This document shows, piece by piece, positions 9,621 through 18,720 of a stretch of DNA of 64,000 nt. Each line of letters starts with the position of its first letter. Position 1 is the stretch's first letter. The stretch comes from Isoetes taiwanensis (taxonomy: Eukaryota; Streptophyta; Lycopodiopsida; Isoetales; Isoetaceae), in the NCBI GenBank assembly GCA_021234155.1, contig JAJEKV010000012.1, positions 5,087,789 through 5,151,788 of the forward strand, written 5' to 3'. The position numbers and the translations under genes are program-made. The notes under the pieces are model-generated. The model worked only from the letters and a program-made list of their open reading frames with translations, had not been told where the DNA came from and did no database searches.

Positions 9621-12600
9621 TCAGTTATGTGCAAAAGTGTGAGGAGTGATGAGAGAGGGATCCAGGACGTCTTCATATTCATTTATGCCATCGTCATCAC
9701 CTTCACTTCTTTCACTGTCATCCGAGGAAGTGCTTGAGTTATCTTCCTCATCACTATCAACAGACGGTGAAGCATTGTCACCACCTTCTTCATCATCTTC
9801 TTCGTAATTACAAGCTTTTTTAAGCAAATTGATAGTCTTCTGGCGTAGACGATTGTCAGATTTCAATTTAAAATCATAGCACAAAATAGTCACGTCATTA
9901 AGGTTCAGCTCGTCCCTACAACCCACCTTCTTGGACTTTCTCCCTTTTCCTTGGCTTCTCATTTCTAACTCATATCTACCTTCAAAAGCATTTTCTGAGC
10001 GTGTTGCAAGCCAATGAATCTTGAGTTTAGTGACTAAGCCTTCCTCCTTGACTGTGTCAAGCACTTTTGCTATCCAGAACGGTCGACCTTTGTCATCCTC
10101 CTCAGTCGGAAGAGCAATTAGCATACCTTTGGTAATTTCTGTGATATTACCTTGAGGCTCATTCCCCGCCTTGGTCCGAGGTACATGACTCGGTCCTCCT
10201 CGCTTTCACCGCAGGTGCAAATGTAGCACCGCTTGGACCCTGCTTGGTTTGGGGTTGATGGAAGGTGTTAGGCCATTGAAATGGTTCTTGCAACTGTCTT
10301 AGAGCTATATGTTGTACAACAATTTTTCTGTTCGAGAAAAAATTACTCCACCACATCCGATCTTCTTCTAAGAAGTACTTAAAGCTCGAGGAAATTCCAT
10401 TTTCAATGGCTTTTAAGGATGACTCGGGGTACTTTTCTTCCGCTTGGACTCCTTAGGATTTTTGAGAGGAAGTTGTTCAAAGACGCTCTATGAAGGAAGT
10501 GTCCGGAATATATTTAAGGAAGCGTAATCCCTCCGTGGACTCCGGTCCTTAGTTGTGGTATACTTCTTCCCTCAGAAGAAGCTTTGGCCATCCTTCAAGT
10601 AGAACTTGATATGATCTTTGAAAGGTGAGATCATTCAACTTGTTCACAAACTTGTTCTCTGTTTGAACGTTGAGAGAAAACAAACTCTCTAAAATCAGCA
10701 GTCTCTTTAAGAAGATCGACTAACCGGAGTAGGAGTGTAAGAATCTTCAATAATTCGAACTAAAGAAGGAAGACAGAAAGCCTTCTTCCTTCTAAGGCGC
10801 ACAGAAAATCTGCTGAACATTTGGTCAATCTGATCATGAGTGTGGCCTACAAGTAAGAAACCAAGCTTCACTTTTCTAAAGATCCCTAGCTCCACTAACA
10901 TGGCACAAAGACGCATAAAGAGTGTTTGATTCTTGTTCTCCCTTGTAGTATTGTCAAGTTGCGGATAAAGCACCGGGTGGTAATTGCTCTTGCTCGCACA
11001 GGACCTTGTTAAGAATTGTAATTGTGAGGTTCGGGTCACCATGCAAGTTTGGATACGTCAAAAATACTTTGCACTTTAGACTTCCTTTGAAGACCATAGC
11101 TCCTACAAGGTGGACCTTAACAAAACATTCCTCTCGCACATCCTTAGGAATGTTCAAGAAATGTGGTAGAGTTGTTTTTTTGGTCCATTCCATCAATCAC
11201 AAATGACATGTATTGCAGTTGGACGCTCAAGAGCTTTTTTTTCTATGCTTGGCAAGCTTTCTTCTCTCCGCTTGTTGTTCACGATGTCCGCAAGGTTCTC
11301 ATTGCACAATATCTCAGAGAAGAAAGGTCAAAACATTTTTCTCAAACAAGTGAGAGATTGGAGAACATGAGCTTACTTCTTTCGACCTCTGTCTTTGCAG
11401 TTTCTCGTTGACTCTTTAATTCTGCACACCTCGAGCAAACAGACATTCTATGTTTTCTAGGAATTTTCACAAGACCGAATTCACTTTTCCACGCCGGGTG
11501 AAGTGTGAGTAAAGAGATGTCAAGCCGAAAGTGCAAGTCTCTTTGTACTCATTAAAACATCTTTTTTGGTGATGTTATCAGTTAAATGATACATGTTCTT
11601 TGTTAGGTAGCTTCTCACATGTTTCTCTAAAATATTTCTCCATCCATGACACAAAGAAAAAGAAGGGCATGCATGGTTACAACTCTTCTTGGTCCACAAT
11701 GATCATCGATTGCTGGATTTTTGTCCAGTCTTTTGTGTATTCTAGACATTCTCGTGGACCCTAAACGGTGGACAACCATAAAGCATTTCTGGCAAACTTC
11801 TTGACGGTTAATGTAGTGCAAGAAGGTGTTGCGGTCTGGTCTTACATGATAAGCTAAGTAGGCATTCTGGTCTGCCAATGTCATGGAACTGTAGTTGTCT
11901 CTAACTGCTCGTAATTTAGCCATATTAAATCTGTTGATGCAACCCAATGAGCAGCATTTAGTTCTCAAAAGTCTCCTCATTTTGTGTTCATCCATAAGAT
12001 TTCTTCTTCTTGCAGAGGAGCACGCCCTCAAACCAAAATCCACCTTGAATTTCTTTGAAGATTGGCTTGAGAACATGTAATCTCTTTGTTCCTCGTTGGT
12101 GTCTTCATCTTCCGATGAAACTTCTACTACGGGGTGACTTCCTCATCCCGAAAGTGGTGTGCTTGTAGAGGAAAAACGACCACGGAAGTTGTTCCCTAAT
12201 AGGCGGGGTACAGTGTTAAAGGATGGTGATGGCCCATAAGAGGTTGTGGCATCACCGTTTTGTACCATCTTGAAAAGGAGTTCTTGCAAACATCTCCTTT
12301 AGAGCCGGACCTGAATTCCGCAGAATCCATGTGTCACAACCGTTGTTGTGTGAAGAGGAGTGCATGCCGGAGGGCGCCGCCCTCATTTGTAGTGAAGTCC
12401 CGGTGAGAGAAATTGTAATCAATCTCACAGCCTCTTCGGTTTTCTCGTGGTTCCTTGTATGTTTGCACGGTGGGGATGGAACAAAGGGTGGTGGCAACCC
12501 GCCCGAACCGGTGGTGATTCTTTGGAAGGAGATGCCAAGCAGGCCGTCTCTACAGGACTTGGTGACGGTTGGAAGGGTGGTGGAAGTCCTGCTTTTAGCC

Positions 12601-12768
12601 GGACTCGGTGTGTCTTCGAGAAGCAACAACGATGAAGCTGAAGAGGTAGGAGTCGGAGAATGCCGGTCTTCACTAGAAATGACGTTGTTCCCAAGCGTGT
12701 CCTCGAGAACTGCACGAGCTTGAGACAACAAAAGGTGGTGGAAGCTTGTTCACGGCTTGTTCGGCCAT
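9621..12768 (-). pseudogene. Transposase-like protein with DGMDQ / DN..ENKN / GHTHDQIDQ motifs (broken)
   Basis: A minus-strand gene of about 3.1 kb in several frames. The likely start is ATG at 12768-12766 (MAEQAVNKLPPPF) and the stop is at 9621-9623. Order: low-complexity N-terminus; a Cys-rich segment near 11990-11780 (KCCSLGCINRF, EVCQKCFMVVHRL); CSRCAELK near 11440; VIDGMDQKTTLPHF near 11200-11150; LDNTTRENKN near 10970-10935; LVGHTHDQIDQMFSRFSVRL near 10860-10790; PFWIAKVL near 10075; acidic C-terminus. The spaced Asp motifs and the GHTHxxIDQ block match a large family of uncharacterised eukaryotic proteins (I recall the label DUF7869, not checkable here), often of transposon origin. 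The DGMDQ frame breaks at a T7 run on the plus strand (11175-11181), which may be a one-base error. I infer an RNase-H-like transposase. Confidence 0.75.
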
Positions 12769-13606
12769 CTTGACAACCGCAAAATAGTAAAGAGATTTGA
12801 GAAACTTTCAGAATGCAGCTTTTCTTATTCCGAATACACTACCAATGAGTACAAGTAGAAGTTCCAAAGACTAATCAAGTGAAAGTCAAAATAAAAGCTA
12901 TTCGAATACACAAGAGTAGGATAGTAAAGCTGAACGTATTAGGATCACATAGAAAAAAGAGCAAGACTAAAAATGATACCTTTAAAAGGAAATTTCGGGC
13001 GCCTTTGGGGCCATGTGATTCCGCCTCTCGAAGCTCAAGTCGCCAGCCAAAACATCGACGATTATTATATTCAGAGATCAGATTCGATTCACATAGAGAA
13101 ACCATGGACAAAGTCGCTGAGAAAGTACAACGCACAATCATTTGCATGTCACTTTTTTATTCCGAATACACTTTCGCCTTCACTCGAAAAGTGTATTCCG
13201 AATACACTTCGCCGAGTGGAGGCGAAGTGTATTCCGAATACACTTTCGCCTATAGTGAAAGTGTATTCGAATACACCCTCCCTTCCACTCGGGCTTAAAG
13301 TGTATTCCGAATACACTTTCGCCCCCTTTCGAAGTTTAGGAGGAATACACTCGCCTTCGAGTGGAGGCGAAAGTGTATTCCGGAATACACTTTCGTGTTT
13401 TTAGGTTTTAGGGGTTACTTTTCCTTGCGTTTTTTAGTTAATTTAGGCGTTCTTGCTGCATTTTTAGCTTGTTTAGACCACTTTTTTTGTCAAGATTGCA
13501 GTGCTTTTTTGACATTTTTGTCCTCTTTTTGCCCTCTTTTTTCCCTTTTTGTAAGCCATTTTGTATTCTGGAATAGTTCTTTGCCACTGTTTTTTCTAAC
13601 AAGGTC
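12769..13606. promoter_or_regulatory. Divergent intergenic region with palindromes
   Basis: This region separates the start of the minus-strand transposase gene from the plus-strand gene and should hold both promoters. Half sites ATTCCGAATACAC and ATTCGAATACAC occur at about 12826-12839 and 12899-12912. The main palindrome array is at 13159-13390, and a degenerate TGTATTCTGGAATA is at 13562-13575. Confidence 0.6.
13159..13390. repeat. Array of GTGTATTC-n-GAATACAC palindromes
   Basis: Complete sites lie at 13191-13207, 13227-13243, 13261-13276, 13300-13316 and 13373-13390. Half sites lie at 13159-13172 and 13342-13350. The 8-bp arms are constant while the centre varies: none, C, or CG (GTGTATTCCGGAATACAC is a perfect 18-bp palindrome). 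The arms often extend to GCGAAAGTG...CACTTTCGC, giving up to 30 bp of symmetry. Spacing is about 25-60 bp. I infer binding or modification sites for a dimeric protein, most simply a protein of this transposon. Confidence 0.85.
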
Positions 13607-14428
13607 GTGTTTACACACAATTTGCACAGACATGACGGCAGCAAGAAACAACAGAAGAAGCCTATTAAAATCGTACAGAAACCGCACCCACAGAGAAGGG
13701 TTGAGGAGTCGGATGCGCCTTCTATTTACGAAAACTTCCAAACTCAATGGTTTTTTACAAGGGGTACTTCTGGAAAGTACAGCACCCTGACTTTTCTACA
13801 TGTCTGTCGGAGCCCTGGAACCAAAAGGTACGATGACAGGGAATTTGTCTGCATGGGCACCATCCTGTCCGTGAGTGAGGTAGCTGGGCAGACCGGTAAG
13901 GGAGGGAGATTGTCTTTTCAGACATCTCAAGGCTTTATTCATGTTGATGAATCCTACCTTAGACTTGTGAAGGTAAATCCACATCCTCTTTATAAGTATG
14001 TTTCTCACTACGCGGAACAAGAGGTCGCCTTCGCCATCATTAATTACGCTCAAGCACAACGAACGAGGACTTCCCCTACGCCGAAGTCGAACAAGGGGAA
14101 GAGGAAGATCAAGGGAATTTATCGGGAGTCCATCACGGTCCGCGAGCCCATCCGTGAGTTCATCAGTTCGGAAGAGCAGCCACCTCCACCACCAAAGAAA
14201 GAAGCGAGGCAAACCAGAATGCTAAAGAGCCTAAGAAAAGAAAAACGGCTATCATTGAAACGTAAGATGCCCCGAGGATGCACAAAAGAAGAAGAAGGGG
14301 AAAGGCAAAGCACCCGGGCGTTGCCATCAAAAAAAAAAAAGTTGATAAAACAAACAGAGAAAATGGAAGAGATAAACCCGCACAAATTTGTGCAAGGTGT
14401 CATTTATTTGCCCGGTCACAAACTATGA
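13607..14428 (+). CDS. 273-codon ORF, probable N-terminal part of the plus-strand transposon gene
   Basis: Open for 273 codons from ATG at 13607; an alternative ATG at 13632 is in another frame. The first part holds a globular-looking segment around FVCMGTILSVSEVAGQTGKGG and SYLRLVKVNPHPLYKYVSHYAEQEVAFAII. The second part is strongly basic and Pro/Glu/Lys-rich (PPPPPKK, KKKKLIKQ), probably disordered and perhaps nuclear targeting. I do not recognise the fold. It reads in the same direction as the ParB/methyltransferase segment that begins within ~70 bp of its stop, so it may be one protein broken by a frameshift, or a separate small ORF. Confidence 0.5.
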   Translation: MFTHNLHRHDGSKKQQKKPIKIVQKPHPQRRVEESDAPSIYENFQTQWFFTRGTSGKYSTLTFLHVCRSPGTKRYDDREFVCMGTILSVSEVAGQTGKGGRLSFQTSQGFIHVDESYLRLVKVNPHPLYKYVSHYAEQEVAFAIINYAQAQRTRTSPTPKSNKGKRKIKGIYRESITVREPIREFISSEEQPPPPPKKEARQTRMLKSLRKEKRLSLKRKMPRGCTKEEEGERQSTRALPSKKKKLIKQTEKMEEINPHKFVQGVIYLPGHKL

Positions 14429-15312
14429 AGCTTCCTCAAAAAAATGAAGCCGGAGAACGACCACCGCAGGTTCGAAGATATATGCGCACCACCTAAGGAA
14501 CCTCAAGGACGTAATCCGGAGCAATCCCAATGCACATGTAGCTCCAATTGTTGTTCTTGTTGATAGAGAGCAAAGGCACAACTCCCGCAGAGTACGATAG
14601 AGAAAATGCGGACACATATACGCATTATGTTTTGGGTGGGAACCACGCCTTTAAGGCAAGGAGGCAATTATACAAGGAAAAAAGAATCCTAGGTACTTTG
14701 AAATCGTTTCTCTCGTGGCCGCTTCATCGTGGTTTGACCGACGAGGAAGCCAAAATCGCTGCCAACACTCACAACGCCGACAACGAAAGTACAAGTTAAA
14801 AATGAGCTTTGTCGACAAAATCAGATTCATGCACGAGAATATGTTATCTTCAAGGAAAAATATGGAGAGGATCTCAAAAGCCACAAGACTCCTTGAACTT
14901 AAAGAAGCTTGTGCCATTGAGTGTTGCCTTAAATAATGACGAGGCTTAACAAACGGGCATCACTCATTGGTCATGACAATTGGTTTCAGCTAGCGCTCGG
15001 GGATGGCCGGATAAGGTTACAAGTTTATTCGTAATAAGATTTAGTGTGCAACTAGCTTCTAAGTTTTTAATTTGTTTGCAGATCCGGGAGCTTGAGAACG
15101 AAATATTTAATATGTTTGAGAGCGGTGAGCTAAAAAAGTAAGGGAAAGGTGTCTGAGAAGAAGAAAGGCAAATGACGCCCCAAAGAAAGAAATGACCATC
15201 ACATGCGGAGGGAGATGCGAGGGGTTCACCGACACGTAATTACTAGAAGAAATTTTCCGCAAAAGGTGGTGGACAAGGAGTTCACACTCGAAGAAATGTC
15301 AAGGAGTTGCAC

Positions 15313-15725
15313 AAGTAAGCATACAATCATTGCTGCCTTTTCACTTGTAGAATTCGTCCAGATAAATGCAATTTAGTGCTCCCCGAAATGCTTTCGCACC
15401 CTCGATGGAACGAAAGTGTATTCCGTAATACACGTTCTCTCTTCTTGTAGTGTGTAAAAGTGTATTCCGTATACACTTTTACTCCTTTGAGTCAACAAAA
15501 CGATTCTCGAATACACACTCTAACTTGTTATACCAGAGAAGTGTATTCCGTAATACACTTTCGCTTCTTCTTTGCAATTAAAGTGTATTCTCGAATACAC
15601 TCGCAACAAGAAAAAATATTGATTGCGGGCGCTTGTATTCTAGAATAACTTTAGGTGGCGGTGAAGATAGTTTACTTCGCGTTTTTTCTTTTCAACCGCT
15701 AAAAAGGTTGTGTTTTTCTTTCTAG
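15313..15725 (+). other. Probable intron holding the second palindrome cluster
   Basis: A donor-like GTAAGCATAC follows TTGCACAA, and the acceptor-like TTTTTCTTTCTAG ends at about 15725. Flanking coding segments read FTLEEMSRSC on the left and CPMEQLNVETWERCKELYPIA on the right. The interval is dominated by palindromic sites and has no coding character. Confidence 0.5.
15416..15650. repeat. Second cluster of GTGTATTC-n-AATACAC palindromes
   Basis: Complete sites lie at 15416-15433, 15460-15476, 15541-15558 and 15583-15600. A half site lies at 15501-15518 and a decayed one at 15633-15650. Centres differ from the first cluster (CCGT, CCG, TC). The arms again continue as CGAAAGTG and CACTTTCGC. 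Two weaker sites follow at 16383-16397 and 16427-16442, inside the confirmed-looking intron 16373-16516. Confidence 0.8.
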
Positions 15726-16372
15726 CCAAAAAATGTTATCACCGCCGCGGACATGTCCGATGGAGCAACTCAACGTGGAGACGTGGGAGAGGTGCAAGGA
15801 GCTTTATCCCATAGCTACATCCGACCGCGTATGCTTCAAGACGCACCAAATTTTTGAAGGATGGGCACGTTGACTAAACACGCCATACTTTACTTGTCTC
15901 GTCTCAATCTCCCCTTTGTTTGCGAACAAGAAGAAAAATAAGGACCCGCCGTAAGGTTTTATGCACCTCGCCGACCGCACGAGAAGAAAGAACACCGGCG
16001 AGAGGAGAACTCTAGATGTGGAGCCTTCTCGATTATGAAAAGTTTAATTTATTTGACCAAAATAATTTGTTTTCCATCATTCACGGGACTGCACTAATTT
16101 GGTTGGGGACAAGAAAGCCACAAGATTTCACACTGGTGATTGCGGACCTTCCTTATGGCTTTAAACTAAAGGACAGCCGATTACGACGCCTTCGATCAGC
16201 CTTTTAAATTTTCAGAGTTTAACGCTTTCGTCGACGGCATCAAACAAGTCACAACGGCCAAGCACTGGCGTCTTGTCGTGTTTCACTCGAGCATGCAATC
16301 TGGCCTTGTGGAGTCCACGTTTAAAACTCACTTCGGATCCCCAGTGCAAGCTGGTTATGAGAATTTGGTTTG

Positions 16373-16516
16373 GTGAGTACTTTATTCTGGAATACGTTGG
16401 GCTTGTTTCTTCTTTTTGTTTTAGTTTTCTATTCCAGAATATAATTGCCTTTGACTTGTTCTCTTTGTTTGTTTCTTGTTCTGTTTTCGTTAGTGACACC
16501 ACTCTAATTTCTACAG
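16373..16516 (+). other. Spliceosomal intron in the methyltransferase gene
   Basis: The donor GTGAGTAC follows GAATTTGGTTTG and the acceptor TTTCTACAG precedes GTACAAAAC. Removing it joins ENLVW to YKTNINYHGGG in frame. The 144-bp intron contains ATTCTGGAAT and TATTCCAGAATA, relatives of the palindromes. Confidence 0.75.
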
Positions 16517-17515
16517 GTACAAAACAAATATAAACTACCATGGCGGCGGGCCGAGATTGCTGAGTAAGGTTGAATACCTCCATGTTGCTTACTGGAGTTT
16601 CGATGGAAAACGCACCATGGAGCATTTTAACACAGCAGCATGCCAGAATTTTTCTAATGTGTTGGAATTTCCAGCTGTGCTTCAAAAGCTACAGGACCCT
16701 AGTGCACAAGGTAGAATTGTTAATCACTACCAGAAGCCTCAAAAGCTAATCAACCATCTCCTAGACATGTTTTCACGTCCAGGAGATTGGGTGCTTGATG
16801 CCTTCTCCTCGCTCGTACAACAATAGCTTGTGCACTTAGGAAGGGCCGGAATTGTGTAGCAGTGGACATTGATAAAGAAGCTGTGCAATTCATCAAGATG
16901 AGACTGGCAGCCTTGCCTACCCTACCAGATGAGCACCAAGAGTTAGGGGCCAAATCCTCATCCGATTTTGCCAAGCTGACCTCTTCTGAGATACAGCCTC
17001 CATTCACTAGCTCTTTAGAGGATGAAGCTACTTTTGCAGAGCTGAAAGAAGTGGCACTAGCTACCATTCCTGAAGACACTGCAAAAGTAGACAAGGGTAA
17101 GGCACAAGAAAAGGATCAGACTGTAGAATCTGGCACAGCAGAATCAAGCAAAAAGCATGATGAAGACTTTGATTTGGACCTTTAGTCTGTCTTTTCCAAA
17201 AAACATTAATACTGACCACATTGTGATGTTACAAATTGTATCATTGAAACACTCTTCATTATATAATAATTATTTTATTCACTACATTCTGGTGTTTTCA
17301 AGATAGTACTTTTTGAGAATACAAAAGCATGTCTAAATTCTTCCCTTTTCAAGTGTTGGTTTTGGCAAATTCCAAGTTATTTTACACTAGGGGGCCAAAA
17401 AAGAGGTAAAAAAAAATTAAGCCTATTGGAATTCCCAATTAGAAGGAAAAAAGTGTCATTTTCTAGATCAGGCTGTTTTTTTCAAGGGAATCTTTGAAAC
17501 GGGAGTGCTGCAACA

Positions 17516-17540
17516 CTCCCGTTTACTTTGCAATCGTGTT
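17516..17540 (-). repeat. Right terminal inverted repeat of the 8.3-kb transposon
   Basis: Inverse of 9245-9269. A further subterminal hairpin, ACGGGAGTGCTGCAACACTC with its complement, lies just inside. GGAT at 17541-17544 is the target duplication. Confidence 0.85.
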
Positions 17541-18720
17541 GGATGTTCTTTTGTTTTGCACTAATCCCTCTACACGCATGTTTCTCAATATCCAAAATAC
17601 AACACCCCACTTACCCATCTTACTCAGCATACATTGCTCAATCCATGCATGAGGAGTTTATCCACACCTATTACTAATTCTAACAACCCTATTTGCTCAA
17701 GAAACTTCCCACGTTACTCAACATCCATTACTCAACCACCCATGATGAGCTTACTCATACCTATTACTAATTGCAAAGTATCACCATTACTTATGTCGCT
17801 CAATTTCTTTTACACCATTTCTTGGCTCAGCCTCTCTTTGGCAGTATTCTTCAGCTCGGCCTCGGCCTCGGCCTCAGCCTCCGACCGAGGCCTCGCCTCG
17901 GTTTGGACAAAATCATGCTTACCCATGGTATTCCCATCTATGTGGACTATCTTTTCTTTTGCACTAATTCCTCGGCGAGGCCTCGACCTCGACTTGGACA
18001 AATGCAGTAATCCTGCTGTATCCATGTTTCTCAATATCCAAAGTACAACACCCGTATATGTTTAAGGAACTTACCATCTTACTCAGCTTCCATTGCTCAA
18101 CCCATGTATCATCCATGAGCACCCTACTTACACCTACTACCATGCAAGTCCATACATACTTATTACCAACACCTACTACTGATTCCAAAGTATTGCCCAT
18201 TGGGACCTTACCTGAGCCTATTATCAATCCAAAGTCTTACCACCTGTTGCCAATTAGGAGCTTACTCACACCTACTACCAAGTCCAAAGCATAGCCCATG
18301 AAAAGTTGGCTCATACCTATTGCCAATTTGAATGAATCATACATGAGGAGTTGACTCATACCTATTACAATTGCAAAGTATCACCCATGTGAGCTTACGC
18401 ACACCTATTACTACCAAACTACAAAGCATCACCCACTGGGACACTTACTGCCAATTCCAAAGTATCACACATGAGAAAAGTGTCACCCATGTGGCTCAAT
18501 ATCCATAACGATGTTACTCAAGATTCATTTGACAATCTATGAGAAGCTTACTGCTACCTACTACCAATTTCAACAAATCATGAGGTTATTGCCACCTGTT
18601 GCCAATTCTGATGCCTACTCATACGTATACCCGTGTTACTGCCATCTACTATCAATTCTAAAGCATCACTCATGGGGAGCTTTTTCATACTTTGAAAACT
18701 TTCTATCCTTGGATGAGCTT
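17541..18720 (+). repeat. Degenerate ~45-bp tandem repeats with CTCGG block
   Basis: Units resemble CCAATTCCAAAGTATCACCC followed by ATGAGGAGCTTACTCACACC and TACTA, strongly diverged. The CTCGGCCTCGGCCTC block is at about 17850-17900. The same family makes up 48660-49680. No credible gene is present; the ORFs here are repeat-encoded. Confidence 0.75.

Larger units (their letters stand above)
14463..17185 (+). pseudogene. ParB-like domain plus class beta amino-methyltransferase gene, frameshifted, with introns
   Basis: Plus-strand gene readable through several frames. ParB-like part, about 14495-14800: VIRSNPNAHVAPIVVLVDRE, a frame change, YTHYVLGGNHAFKARRQLY, then LTDEEAKIAANTHN. This order resembles ParB/sulfiredoxin-fold domains. 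Methyltransferase part, about 16090-16940: motif IV as LVIADLPYGF, then FHSSMQSG, the intron 16373-16516, NHYQKPQKLI, motif I as PGDWVLDAFS, and CALRKGRNCVAVDIDKEA. The order IV before I is class beta, the N6-adenine or N4-cytosine DNA methyltransferase type. An acidic tail ends DFDLDL at 17185. ParB plus methyltransferase fusions are known from phages and prophages. Motif I has lost its Gly-x-Gly and is frameshifted (16800-16822), so this copy is probably inactive. Confidence 0.75.
9245..17540. mobile_element. 8.3-kb DNA transposon carrying transposase-like and ParB/methyltransferase genes
   Basis: The left end AACAAGATTGC...TAAACGGGAG (9245-9269) and right end CTCCCGTTTA...GCAATCGTGTT (17516-17540) are inverted copies of each other. 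A second exact inverted pair, CAAAGATTCCCTT, lies at 9305-9317 and 17484-17496. GGAT flanks both sides (9241-9244, 17541-17544). Comparison with the unbroken host repeat near 48900 shows GGAT is present once in the empty site, so it is a true 4-bp target duplication. Inside are two divergent genes with palindrome arrays between and within them. The GHTHDQIDQ transposase type together with an amino-methyltransferase does not match any superfamily I can name (hAT, MULE, CACTA, Harbinger, Mariner, KDZ). Both genes carry frameshifts, so this copy is probably inactive. Confidence 0.85.

Noticed and set aside
12331-12723. 130-codon plus-strand ORF
   Set aside because: Shadow of the low-complexity N-terminus of the minus-strand transposase-like gene.
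13162-13404. ORFs encoding VYSEYTFA-type repeats
   Set aside because: They are translations of the palindrome array and overlap a promoter region in several frames.
13159-15650. CRISPR-like array of regular repeats
   Set aside because: Repeats are self-palindromic with variable centres and irregular, non-unique spacing, in a eukaryotic transposon without cas genes.
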